A stretch of DNA of 64,000 nt from Anaeramoeba flamelloides (Eukaryota > Metamonada > Anaeramoebidae). Positions within the stretch are counted from its first letter, which is position 1. Each line of letters begins with the position of its first letter. The position numbers and the translations under genes were made by a program. Positions 53,762 to 64,000 of this stretch are shown piece after piece. Location of the stretch: positions 9,329,001-9,393,000 of the forward strand of contig JANTQA010000015.1 in assembly GCA_027625915.1 (NCBI GenBank), given 5' to 3'. The notes under the pieces are model-generated. The model did not search any database and was not told the DNA's origin. It saw nothing but the letters and a program-made list of their open reading frames with translations.

Positions 53762-56700
53762 ATGTCCTCTTTATATAGTGTCTTTGGTTGTGGAGAAAAC
53801 TCAATGAGACAGATGGGTTTTAATGATCAGAAAAACACTTTTACATTCTTGGAAAAAGTTTCCCAATTTAATATTATTCAGGTTGCCTCATCTTACCAAC
53901 AAACATGCTATCTTACAAACGAAAATTCAATTTTAGAGCTTAGTGCGAATTGTAAGATCGAAAACCAAACTGTTCATGAATTCCAAGACAAGATCGTTTC
54001 CATTTCTGCTGGCACCTATCATTTTTTATTTCTTACAAACAATGGAAACGTATTTTCGTTAGGTAAAGCAGAAAGCGGCCAACTGGCACTTGGGCCTGAT
54101 ATAAAGGTTGCAACCAATCCCACAATTATCAAATATTTTGTAGATGAAAAAATTATGATAAAGAAGGTGATTGCAAGCGATTTCACTTCTTACTTTTTGT
54201 CAGATAAAGGAGTACTTTATGGATCAGGGTAATTAAAAGGATTTATTTTTTCTCCTTTCTTTTTTTTTTTTTTTATACAAAATTCCCATTTGCTTCTTAA
54301 AAGCATGAACATTGCAATGACAACAATCAAATAACTTGAAAAAAGAGTTTTTGTTGATTACTTTAGGTTTGTGGTGAAGTAAACTTTTTGATTTTAATTG
54401 CTTTTGAACTTTTTTCACGCTTTTTCTTTCTTGGTTGTTGTTTAATTGCTTTGAATTTTTTTTCTTTGAATCATGAGAACAGTGTCATTATTGGATCAAA
54501 AAGATTCAATTGAACTTTAGAGAAGTGGACTATCATTTTTAAAAATAATTCATTTTTTCCAATTAAGTTTCGGTCAAAAGATCCGATTTTTTTGTGGGAT
54601 TTTGGATAAAATTAGAAAAAGAAAAATTTACAAAGCATTTTTTATTATTTTGAAATTTCAATTTAAGCAATCAGAAATACCATAAAAACAATTGAATTGA
54701 AAAATGTGAGAGTTTATTAAAAATTATATGGGGCTCTTAAGTTCTCGATTCTCCAAAAATAAAAAAAAAAAATATGTAAATTTTGTTTTTACATATCACT
54801 AGCATTAAAAAATAAAAATGAAAAAAAAAAGTTAGACAATACTACTACATTCCAATTATCATTTCATCCTTGAGTAATAAAGTTTATTCACAATATAATC
54901 AAAATTACATAACTTTAAATTCATGAGACTATTGTATTTATTGTTGTTAGTATAACCACCTTTTTTAAAAATCTCTAGTCAAGAAAAAAATGCATTTTTT
55001 CGGGTAAGAAATTACAAATAAACTGAAGAATGAATTATCGTTTAATTCAATCTGGAGATATTTACTTTGATAGATAATAACGAATAGTTTTGAAAACATT
55101 GTACTCATCTAATAAAACTGAAACAGAGAGAAAAAAATCCTAATGATAATTATTGAGAGTGTCTGTAGAGTGCCTTAGAGTGCCTAGCTTTTCTTGAGAT
55201 TTTCTGTTTTATTAGTAAAAGTGTTCTAGGTTTTTTTTACTTTAGAAATAAACCGAAAATTTATTAAAATTTTTGGTTTATTTCTAAAGTAAAAAAACCG
55301 AACGAAAATCTATTAGATTTTACAGATAAATAGAAAACTCAAAAAAAACTAACGAAAATCTATCGATTTTCCTAATAAACAGAAAACTCAAGAAAAGCTA
55401 ACGGCGGTTTTTTTTACTTTTTGGAATAAACCGAAAATTTAAATAAATTTTCTGTTTATTTCAAAAATTAAAAAAATCCTAACTGCAAGTGTCCTAGGTA
55501 TTTTTTACTTTTTGAAATAAACTGAAAATTTATTTAAATTTTCTATTCATTTCAAAAATTAAAAAAAACCTAACGGAAAATCAATAAAACAATATTTTTT
55601 TCAATTTATATCAATAAATAATTCCATAATAGTCAAAATAATTGGTTATCCGTTTGAAATATATTTATTAAATTTCCAATACTTTTAAAATTTATGATTA
55701 TAACCTTTTAACTGTGAAGATAAAAATATTCAAATTTTTTACTATTAAATTTGAAAAAAATCTTAATAGAACCTGAAAAATTGAATTTTCCAACTTAAAT
55801 TTTTAAATATCTTCAAAAATAATTTTTGATCCAAGATCTTTTATTAACCAATGGTGTTTATTATAAGTGAGGTTATCAAAAAGTCAAAAATTAGCAAATG
55901 TTTGATTTTTTTTGAAAAAATTTTTTCATGATAGTGATATCTACAATTAAAATTTCAAAGGAAATAAAAGAATTAAAAATTAAATTTTGATCGAGAAATC
56001 TATTCAATTTTTTTTGGAGATCTAATACCAAACTATTCACTTTTTATTTTCATATTTTATATATTTAATAATTATTTAAATATATTTTTATCTACAAATA
56101 TTCTCCAAATCCAAATATTCCAGATATCCCGAAAAAAAAATTAAAATAATAATTATTTTTTTTCAAAATTCGTGTTTTAGAAAAGAGAAATTAAGGTTTT
56201 ATTGGTATTTCTTATCTAAGTTTTTATTTAATAGTGTCAAGATCTTTTAAAAAATAATTCATTTTATTTGGTCATATAACTTTAATATTATTTAAGAAAT
56301 TTTTGTTTAATTAATTAAATTCTTTTTTTTTTTTTATATGGCTTTCATGAAATGTTTTAAAAACTTATTTATTATTAAAAAAATAATAAACCTTTTTGTT
56401 GTTATCTTACAAAAGTACCATAATATTTTCTTGATAATTCTTTTGAATTCCCATAAATAAAAAATATATACTAATTTTAGAACTTTTAAACTATTATCGA
56501 GATTTATTTAAAACTTTTCTAAAATAAACAAGATTTCAAAAATTTTGACTCACTTTATAATATTAATGGAAGTTGTTTTGAGGGTTGATCCAGTATTCTT
56601 ATCAAAAAAATATTTTCAAATTTTTGGATCAGAATCATTTTTTCTAATTTTGCAAATTTTTGATTTCCCTTTTTTTTTTCTTTTGTTTTTCTTTTGTTTT

Positions 56701-59587
56701 TCTTTCTCTTTTTTTTGCTTTTTCAAATTCTTGCTTTTCTTTTTCTTTTTCTTTTTCTTTTTCTTTTTTTTTTCGATTTTTTTTTTTTTGAATACTGTTT
56801 TTTCTGAAAAGATCATGGGTAAAAAATAAAATCTTCGAAAAGACAAGTAATCACTAAAAAAATTGAGACCATGTAATGTCTTTTAAAATGAATTTAATTA
56901 TCAGTAAAAAATCTTGTTGTTCAACTTTTTTTCAGTTAAAGTTTAGAAATAAAAAATCGGTATGGCTCATTTGAAAAATTGTGACTCACTTTTTTTTTAG
57001 TTTTTGGTTTTTTTTTTTTTAATTTTTAAAATATCAGGTTTTTATAAATTTAAAATGATTTAAAGGTGAATTACAAATCAGATTTAATTATTTGTTGTTC
57101 TTGAATACTAAAGGATATATTTTTTTTTTTCAATTTATTATTTCAGGTGAGTCACAATTTTTGAAAAAGAGTTTATTTTAGAATAATAATTTTCATTTAA
57201 TATTTTACCTCTAGGTACTCTTTCATTTGAATTCCTTTTCTTCTTCATTACCCCCCAGCTTTCATAGCTGTGAAAATTACTTGCAAATTATTTTGTATAT
57301 AAACTAAAATTCAAAATTTTCCACACAGTTAAAACAGTCGAAACAATCACAATACTACAATTTCATTCAAATTGCAAATAATTTTGATTTTATAAAATAT
57401 GAAAATCATTTTTTCATCTTTTCAATTTTTTTGTTTGTATTCTATTTTTTGAATTACGTAACTTTTTTCTTCGATCAAATTTTTTTCAAAGATTGCTATT
57501 AGGTTAAAGTTGAGTTGTTCAAAATAGAAGAACCCAAATAAAATTAGTTGATGGTATCTAAGCTTTTGGTCCATCAATAATTATTAGAGATTTTAATGAT
57601 AACATTGATTATCATGATATTCACATATAATTTTGCGATAGTATTAAAAAATCGCGATGAGTCCAACTTTATGGGGAAAAATCATATTATCGCGATATTC
57701 AATAAATCGCAAAAAAAAAGAAAATTATTTTTTTCAATTCTCATTACAAAAATCCCTTGAATTTTACAAAACAAAACACTTTTACAACGCTTTTCCATTT
57801 AATAAATGTTAGAAAATTTTTGAAAGATTGTAAAGTAATCTTCAACTGTTTGAAAGGTTTGGAAGACAGAAAACTTTTATAAACGAAATGAGTTTGGTTT
57901 GTTCTGGAAACAGAAAATTTATTTCGATTCATTTTTGTTTTTAACAAAATATAAAATCTCAAACAAATTTTATGATCAAACTAATAATTACCCATTTCAA
58001 CAATATAATTTAATCTATGATAGATGTGTTCTTTTAAAATGGAGTTGTTAACTTCACAAGTTAAATTTTCAAAAAGGAGAAGAAGTAATTTTTCTTTTTT
58101 TATGAGTGATCGATCAAAAAAACATTAAGCTCTAGTTGTGTTTTCTGTTTAATACAAAGACTCAAAGAAGAAGTAAGAAGAAGAAGACAACAATTTTTAT
58201 CATTAGTAATAATTGGTGATCATCTGTCTAGGTTATTTAGAAAGCTTTTGAAAAGTTATCCAACTCCTTTAAACTTTCCGAGAAAAACTAAGAATATGTT
58301 TTAACCCAAGATGTTATTCTTGAAATAATCATCTAAGAAGATTTGGTTATTTTAGAAAGTCTTTTTATTTAGTGCAATTTATAACACTACGATATACTGA
58401 GAAACTATTTATTTGTCTTTTTTTTTTTTTTACTATTGTTGTTGATCGAAAAGATCAATCGGTTTGTCAACCAAATTAAAAAAAAATACAATAAAACTAT
58501 TGATCGGATTTTTTATTGAATTAATTATCTTTTTTGTTGCTTTTTCAAAGAATAACTTTTTTTCAAGGATTTGTTTTTTTATCAAAAAAAATTTATTTGT
58601 AAAATAATTCTCAATTAGCCCAAAAACCCATCAACTATTATATCTCGATTTCATTTTTTATCACGATATTTTGATAAATATTGAGATTTTATAGAATTAT
58701 CACCATTTTTCATATTTTCGCAATATTATCAATTATCGCGATTTTCTGGAAATTATCTAAACTAGATTCAAAAAAGTGGTGCCCACAAAATAATAATAAA
58801 AAAAATAATAATAAATTAACGAATATTTAAAACAATTAAAATAAAAATTAAATAATCTAAATTATATTTGTTGAGTTTTTATTTATTTCGAATTAACTTT
58901 TTATAAAAAATAAAAAAAAATTATATTTAAAAATAAAATTTTTTTTTGGGCCCTTCTTTTTTGTAATTTTTTTCAAATTAATAAAAGCCATTAATGCATT
59001 CCCCTTTTAATTCTATTACCAATCTTAATCTTTTTTCCATTGAATTGCAAAGATTTTCTATTATTTCCCATTCAATATTATTCCAAACTTGTCTACATTT
59101 TTTTAACTAATTGGTTTTTTTTGTTTTAGGTGTCTCGTCACTTATTTTTTTTGTCCATAATCCCCCATAAATGTTCAATTGGATTTAAATCCGGTGAGTT
59201 GGGTGGCCATTTTTTTTAAAACATTACATTTCTTTTTCAGATACTCTTTTGTTGATATTGATGTATGCGAAGTAGCTCCATCTTGCATCAATATCCATTG
59301 TTTTTTACCAAAAAGATTATCCATACCAGAAAAAATTTTACTTCTGGAAATAATGTTTTTTTTGATAAGATTCCGAGTTTACTATTTTTGGACACTTTAT
59401 TAATGTTGATTGATATGAATAATTTATTCCACCAAAAAACATTACTTTTGGTATAAATTTAGTAAACCTCTCAAAAACTGAATCTATTATAAAAAAATTA
59501 TTTAAAATTTTTTATTTATTTTAATTTTTTGCAAAATTGAATGAAGAGAATTAACTTGTTATTTTAAATATTCAATAAAAGGAGATG

Positions 59588-59618
<31 letters not shown>

Positions 59619-61956
59619 CATACCATCTCTTTCACCAGTTTGTCTCCAAATTTTTTCTTTTTTAAACCAGAAAAATAAAACCATTTTTCATCTGTAAAAA
59701 TCACTTTCTTCCAATCAATAGGATTGTTGAGATATTTTTTTTCAAATTTTAATCTTTTTTCTTTTTGTTTAATTGTTAGCAGTGTTCTTTTTTTTTGGTA
59801 ATAAAAAATTAAATTTAAGTTCTTTTCTTATATTGTAAATTGTTGTTGTTGATAGATTTATATCGTGGTTATTTGATAAAAAAGATTTTAATTTTTTGCA
59901 ACTCATTTTACGATTATCTTTTGTAATATTTTCAATAAGAATTTTTGTTTCCTCATTTTGTTTTCTTTTTCGACCTGTTGAATATGTATTTTCTAACGTA
60001 CTAAAAAAAGCAAAAAAAAAAAAAGAAAAGAAAGAAAAAAAAGAAAGTAAGAAAAAAAAAGTAAAAAAAAAGAAAAAAGAAAAAAATACTTTTTTGTTTG
60101 AAATTTTTTTATCCAATATCTAACTTTTTTTCTTGTTATATTCAATTATTCTGCAATTTTTCTTTGACTTAACCCCTCTTCATATAATAGTATTATATTT
60201 AATGGAATTTCTCTTTCATTTAAATTATTTCTATAATTCTCTAACATGTAAAAAATATTAGTAAAAAATTCAATATCCAAAATCAGAAAATGAATCAAAA
60301 AGAAAATAAAAAAGAAAAAATGAAAAAAATGAAAAAAAAATATAAAATTAAAATTTCTTTCCAATTGAAAATTTTTTTGAGAAAATCTTTAAAAATTCAA
60401 AATATTAATATAAAATATTAATTTTAATTAATTTTATCTCAATTACAATTAATTATTATGAAATGACATTCAAATAAATAATTTATATATTATTTGAATT
60501 AATTATTTAACAAATAATAAAAATTTTCAATAAAAAATTTTGGGCCCTCTATTATTGAAATTAGTTTATATATTTTACTGCCATTCATGATTTTATTGAT
60601 TATCGCGAATTTTTGAAACGTTTATTGTGGATTGAAAAAGATATCGTCAAATCTTCTATTAATAGAATTTCAGCAAATTTCCCAATATATTTTTTGACTT
60701 TAGTTCTCTCCTATTTTTATTGAAAAGGTATTTGTTTATTTGTGTTTATCATCATTTATTTTTTTTTGTGTGTCACGAATTGTAAATTATAACTAATTGT
60801 TAACATTCCAATTAATGAATGGTTCTAAATTGGGTATTTCTCCTAGAATTTATTAAATAAGATTTTTTTTTCAAAAATTTAATTTTTGTCTGTTAAAAAA
60901 TTTGAATTGTGACGGATTTATTTTGATATATAAATTATGATTTACAGCAACTTCATAAAACATATTTGAGGAATAACTGTTTTTTTTTTTTTAATTACAT
61001 TTTCTGTTTATATTTAATCTGTTTAATAACAATAAAATCTTGATTTTAATAATTATGATTTTTTTTTTCAAAATAAAAATTATATGAAATACCTCAGACA
61101 TTGAAACTTTTTTACTGTAATATTCATTGTAAATAACATTTTTTATTTTTTAATAAAAAAAATAATGAACTCTATTAAAAATCCTCAAATCTTCGAACAA
61201 AGCAAAAAACTATATTTCGTCATGATTTATTAATTGAAAAATTATTAAACAAAAAATCAATCATATTTTTACAATAAAAAATAAAATTACAAAACAATTT
61301 CCAAAATTTTAAGAATTAATAAGAAAGGAAAGAAGTTTATTGGAAATTAGATTTTTAATTTTATTAACAAGTTAAATTTCACTTTTTTTTATTTTTTTCA
61401 AATTACTAATTTAAATTTTTTTTCTTTCAAAACAAAAACAAATTTTAACAATCCAAATTACATCCTTACATCCATCCATCCATACATACATACAATATAT
61501 AGTCAATCAACAACAATATGTCCAACCAACCCAATATCAAAAGGTAATATTATGATTCCAATAATCATTTCAAAAAATGTTTCAAATGTATTTTCAGGAA
61601 ATGAATGCTCGGGCTTTTATTTTATTAAAGACAACCAACTTTATGGAGGCGGAAATGTGCATTGTACAACCAAAAATATTAATCAACGTTCACGTTTACT
61701 TCAGCCAACATATGTGCCTGATAACGAGATTAAACAAATATGTGTAGGATGGTCATCTGATACTCTTCTAACCGATGAGGGTTCAGTCTATACATGTGGT
61801 AATGGTAAAAATTGTGGATTAAATGTTTCTAACAAAGTAAACATTTTTACACATGTTAAATTTTTGTCTAAACATTTAATAACAGATATTTCTCAGGGCC
61901 AAGACCATACACTAGCAATCAGTATTGAAGATAAAATATTTATTTGGGGATCACAG
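53762..61956 (+). CDS. RCC1-repeat (beta-propeller) protein, two exons seen, 3' end outside
   Basis: Exon 1 is 53,762-54,228 (donor GTAATT) and exon 2 is 61,503-61,956 (acceptor ATAG, donor GTGAGT). The join GG|T keeps frame. It also rebuilds a normal RCC1 unit across the junction: LYGSG|QSTTICPTNPISKG, then VSNVFSGNECSGFYFIKDNQ, LYGGG. Exon 1 starts MSSLYSVFGCGENSMRQMGF and has repeats with the pattern I-x-V-x-A/S..., L-T-N-x-x-V-F-S-L-G and YGSG. Exon 2 continues with VGWSSDTLLTDEGSVYTCGN and DISQGQDHTLAISIEDKIFI, WGSQ. About 307 residues are present. RCC1 repeats form seven-bladed propellers with diverse partners, so no Ran-exchange role can be claimed. A continuation is expected beyond 61,956, possibly at 63,973. 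Confidence 0.82.
54885..55970 (-). repeat. ~1 kb dispersed block L, copy 2 (inverted)
   Basis: It is the reverse complement of 12,465-13,450, including the central C-type hairpin (55,157-55,580 here). The two copies lie in introns of two different genes. Confidence 0.6.
55157..55580. repeat. C-family hairpin array, copy C4
   Basis: The left end GTAGAGTGCCTTAGAGTGCC is followed by stacked hairpins of TTTTACTTTAGAAATAAACC and its complement, as in C1 and C3. CTAACGAAAATCTAT units recur. Confidence 0.65.
56520..57180 (-). repeat. Dispersed repeat H, inverted partial copy
   Basis: It is the complement of the 49,820-50,460 part, including GTTGTTCTTGAATACTAAAG and a (TTTTTC)n core at 56,690-56,780 where copy 2 has (GAAAAA)n. 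Confidence 0.5.
57310..60900 (+). repeat. Dispersed repeat K, copy split by a ~3 kb insertion
   Basis: 57,310-57,600 matches the first half of K at 13.48-13.77 kb (AAAGTTGAGTTGTTCAAAAT, CCATCAATAATTATTAGAG). 60,650-60,900 matches the second half (ATTAATAGAATTTCAGCAAA, TTTCCCAATATATTTTTTG). The DNA between them, rich in TATCGCGAT-type motifs and including a Tc1 element, was inserted into K. Confidence 0.5.
58770..60560 (-). mobile_element. Degenerate Tc1/mariner transposon
   Basis: The transposase reads on the minus strand. A helix-turn-helix near 60,245-60,120 (NEREIPLNIILLYEEGLSQR, then KIAE) is followed by a second DNA-binding segment near 59,990-59,780 (KKLKSFLSNNHDINLSTTTI). The catalytic core has VIFTDEKWFYFSG (first Asp), VMFFGGINY, WILMQDGATSHTS (second Asp) and WPPNSPDLNPIEHLWG (Glu): a Tc1-type D,D,E enzyme. 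Several stops, frameshifts and an A27 run (59,591-59,617) disrupt it; one shift lies between KKKCNVL and WPPNS and others in the core. Candidate termini are AGTGGTGCCCACAAAAT (58,770) and ATTTTGGGCCCTCT (near 60,550), roughly mirrored. The element is dead and lies in the first intron of the RCC1-like gene. Confidence 0.82.
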
Positions 61957-62145
61957 GTGAGTCATTATTTTTTTTTATTCACTACTCAAATTACAAAAAA
62001 TCATTTTTCTTTTTTTTTTTTTATTGAAGAGAGGCAATTCAACAAAATTACCTCCTATTTGCCGTTTGGGTTATTTCTTAATTTAAAAGAATGGAGTAAA
62101 ATTTTTGATTTTATTCAATTCTATTAATTTCTATCATTAAAAAAA

Positions 62146-62515
62146 ACGCTGTTAGGTTTTCCAGAATTTAAAAGAATTGAGTAAAATCAAAGATTTTTCT
62201 CCATTTTTTAGAATCCTGGAAAAGTGCCGTTAGGTTTTCTTAAGTTTTCTGTTTATTTGGAAAATCAAGATATTTTCGTTAGGTTTTTTTGAGTTTTCTA
62301 TTTATTTAGAAAATCAATAGATTTTCGAAATAAAATAGAAAACCTCAAAAAAACCTAGAACACTTAACAAATAAAACAGAAAATCTGAAGAAAAGTACCG
62401 TTAGGTTTTTTTAATGATAGAAATTAATAGAAAATTTTAGAAATTTTCTTTTTATTTCTAAAATTAAAAAAAATTGAGGCACTCTAATGAACTTGACTGC
62501 ACTCTATGTTACTTT
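62146..62515. repeat. C-family hairpin array, copy C5
   Basis: GTTAGGTTTTCCAGAATTTA opens the left side, with AACCTAGAACACTTAACAAA and the CTCTATG/ACTTG end motifs at the right. The internal units match C3. Confidence 0.65.
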
Positions 62516-62764
62516 CTAAAACCCTAAATTTATTCTTGGGGATTTTATTCTAACTATAATTTAGGAAAGATTATAACTCATAATATAACTTTTCTTTAAA
62601 AAATGAAAAGAAAAGAAAAAGATATCTGAATGAATAAAAAATAGTAAAAAAATAATATAAAAAAAGTAAAAACTTAATTAAAAAGTTTTTTTTTGGGACT
62701 GCCCGTTCTATGAAAAAAAATCAAAAATGTTTGACTTTCGAAAATATTACCAATAACAGATTTT

Positions 62765-62995
62765 AATAATAAACTCCATTTCGAAATCATTGGCCCATTA
62801 AAAATCAAATTTTGAAAATAAATATTTTTATAAATTGAAGTTATCTATTATAATAAAAAAATTACCTTTTTAATATTCAGTTCTATACACTAGGAATATT
62901 TGTTTTTGGTCTAAAATAAAAAAAAAGTAAAAAAAAAAAATAAAATAATTGGGCCATTTATTTTGAAATTTAGTTTATAACACTTGCTCATTGAA
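62765..62995 (+). repeat. Dispersed repeat N, copy 2 (uninterrupted)
   Basis: It matches 10,375-10,580 and 10,860-10,900 and passes straight through the point where copy 1 carries ~280 bp of extra DNA, so it gives the empty-site state. Confidence 0.6.
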
Positions 62996-63003
62996 TATTA
63001 GCC

Positions 63004-63007
<4 letters not shown>

Positions 63008-63069
<62 letters not shown>
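63008..63069. repeat. (TA)n followed by (TGTA)n microsatellite
   Basis: About 20 TA units, then about five TGTA units; the dinucleotide tract grades into the tetranucleotide. Confidence 0.95.
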
Positions 63070-63070
<1 letters not shown>

Positions 63071-63094
63071 ATTTCTTTTGAGAAACATAAGTAA

Positions 63095-63650
63095 ATTATT
63101 TTCCAACCAAAGGGGCCCAGTTGTAATGTATGAATCACATGTGTTCAAAGGGTTTGAATGGATATTAGAAAAAAAAATTTATTTTGGGAAATTTCAAAAT
63201 TTAAATCATTTTTTCACATTTTTTATCATTTTTCTTTTTTTTTTTTTGAAAAGTAATTCATTTGAAAATTTTTTTTTTATTGCAAGATATATTGTACACT
63301 AGGTAAAAACATGCTGTTATTTTAAAGTACTTGAAACAGTGATAATGATTTTCAGAAAATCCAATTGGTTTCTCTATTTGAAATTTTATTTGGATCTTCA
63401 ATTATAGATCAAAATGAACCTTGTTGTTTTTTTCAATAGATTTCACTAAGAATTTTGAGTTTTTCCATTGTTAATAAAATCTATTGATTGATTATATTTT
63501 CCTCCATACCTATATCTACTATTGTTTGATATTTTTATTCTACTTATTTGTTATTTGTTCTTTAAACGATAAGTATAAAAAAAAAATAATTGAAATTTGG
63601 AAACATTTTTGGTGCATTTGCCAGAAAAAAAGTTTATAATAACAATCAAG
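63095..63650 (+). repeat. Dispersed repeat M, copy at 63.1 kb
   Basis: It shares GTTGTAATGTATGAATCACA / GTGTATTACATGTATTTAAA-type starts, a central T-rich segment, and the AAAAAGTTTATAATAACAA end with the copy at 17.16-17.70 kb. Confidence 0.5.
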
Positions 63651-63972
63651 TAGCTATATATATATTTTTTTTATCTCAAACATTTTATTTGGAAAAATTT
63701 AACTATATAATTCTAAACAACTACTGTTAAGAAAGTGATTGTTTCACAAAAAAGTTTAGGATAGTATTGTAGTCACTGTGGAAAGATTTTGGGAAATTCT
63801 ATAGTAATTAGGCAAAGTTTGGAAAATTTCTGATCTTCTTTTTTTGAATTCTATTTGGGTAAAATAAGAAGTATTTTACTATTAAATTCCACTTTAAAAA
63901 TGTTATTTAAAGTTATTTTAGAAGAGTTTAACCAAATTATTTTGCAAAATTTTAATCTCATAAATATATAAG

Positions 63973-64000
63973 GTTTGCCGCGCTCAAGGATTTACGACAT
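63973..64000 (+). CDS. Possible next exon of the RCC1-like gene (cut by the window edge)
   Basis: After ATATATAAG the base composition changes abruptly to GTTTGCCGCGCTCAAGG. Joining at phase 0 to exon 2, which ends WGSQ, gives VCRAQGFTT with no stop. The segment is too short for domain evidence, so it could equally be the start of something else. Confidence 0.3.

Larger units (their letters stand above)
54229..61502 (+). other. 7.3 kb intron of the RCC1-like gene, packed with elements
   Basis: The intron is inferred from donor GG|GTAATT and acceptor ATAG with frame and domain continuity. Contents: inverted block L (54,885-55,970), inverted repeat H (56,520-57,180), repeat K split into two (57,310-57,600 and 60,650-60,900), and a degenerate Tc1 transposon (about 58,770-60,560). 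An alternative is two genes each with partial propellers, but the exon phases match only as one gene. Confidence 0.7.
61957..63972 (+). other. Second intron or 3' flank of the RCC1-like gene
   Basis: It holds a C-type hairpin (62,146-62,515), dispersed repeat N (62,765-62,995), a TA then TGTA microsatellite (63,008-63,069) and repeat M (63,095-63,650). No coding frame was recognised until the last 28 bases. Confidence 0.55.

Noticed and set aside
57744-57962. 72-residue minus-strand frame
   Set aside because: No recognisable domain and it sits in the insertion that splits repeat K.
61518-61543. ATG at 61,518 as the start of a separate RCC1 gene
   Set aside because: Its frame stops at once after MSNQPNIKR, and splicing at the nearby GTAATA to the TTTTCAG acceptor puts the RCC1 frame out of phase. 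Joining to 53.8 kb fits better.

Overview
The window is very A+T-rich eukaryotic DNA: protein genes broken by GT-AG introns, lysine/glutamate, serine and aspartate low-complexity tracts in proteins, long homopolymers, and dense short inverted-repeat elements. Every stop inferred is TAA or TGA, consistent with the standard code. The gene set (nucleoporin, tubulin cofactor, sorting nexin, mitochondrial import J-protein, RCC1-repeat protein) is generic for eukaryotes. The KEKE-type tracts together with RCC1-like proteins recall free-living protists such as Anaeramoeba, but that assignment is a guess.

Host genes, left to right: a truncated acidic protein (1-710, minus); an SH3-PX-BAR sorting nexin of the SNX9/18/33 type in three exons (8566-16874, plus), with a possible HSBP1-like microgene in its first intron on the other strand (10612-10740); a three-exon NUP93/Nic96 nucleoporin (18801-24870, minus), convergent with the nexin; a TIM14/Pam18 J-protein (36624-36959, plus); tubulin cofactor C (41287-42309, plus); an unidentified membrane protein with a 7-base first exon (46454-47164, plus); and an RCC1-repeat protein (53762 to the right edge, plus) whose first intron is about 7.3 kb. 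These genes do not form a common pathway. Several 5' splice sites read GTAATT.

The rest is largely mobile DNA. About 25.5-27.4 kb is a broken IS630/Tc1-type DDE transposase with elements nested inside it. From 27,999 to 35,890 lies the most unusual object: a 3.5 kb coding but decayed cargo flanked by two inverted copies of a ~1.9 kb element. Each copy has its own short inverted termini (TACACAAG...) and an internal tRNA-like sequence with A and B boxes. Eleven clear copies of one ~200 bp TA-flanked hairpin MITE are in the window, ten of them between 25.8 and 35.4 kb. Other families include TTAA-flanked elements (one carrying a Vfa1-like zinc-ribbon ORF), a TACACAAG-ended family, 450 bp and 400 bp hairpin families, an intact-looking tRNA-derived SINE with a 15 bp target duplication (48,721-49,101), a degenerate Tc1 element in the RCC1-gene intron, and several long dispersed repeats.

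Exon joins were inferred by eye from reading frame, splice dinucleotides and recalled family sequences. No alignment or search was run.
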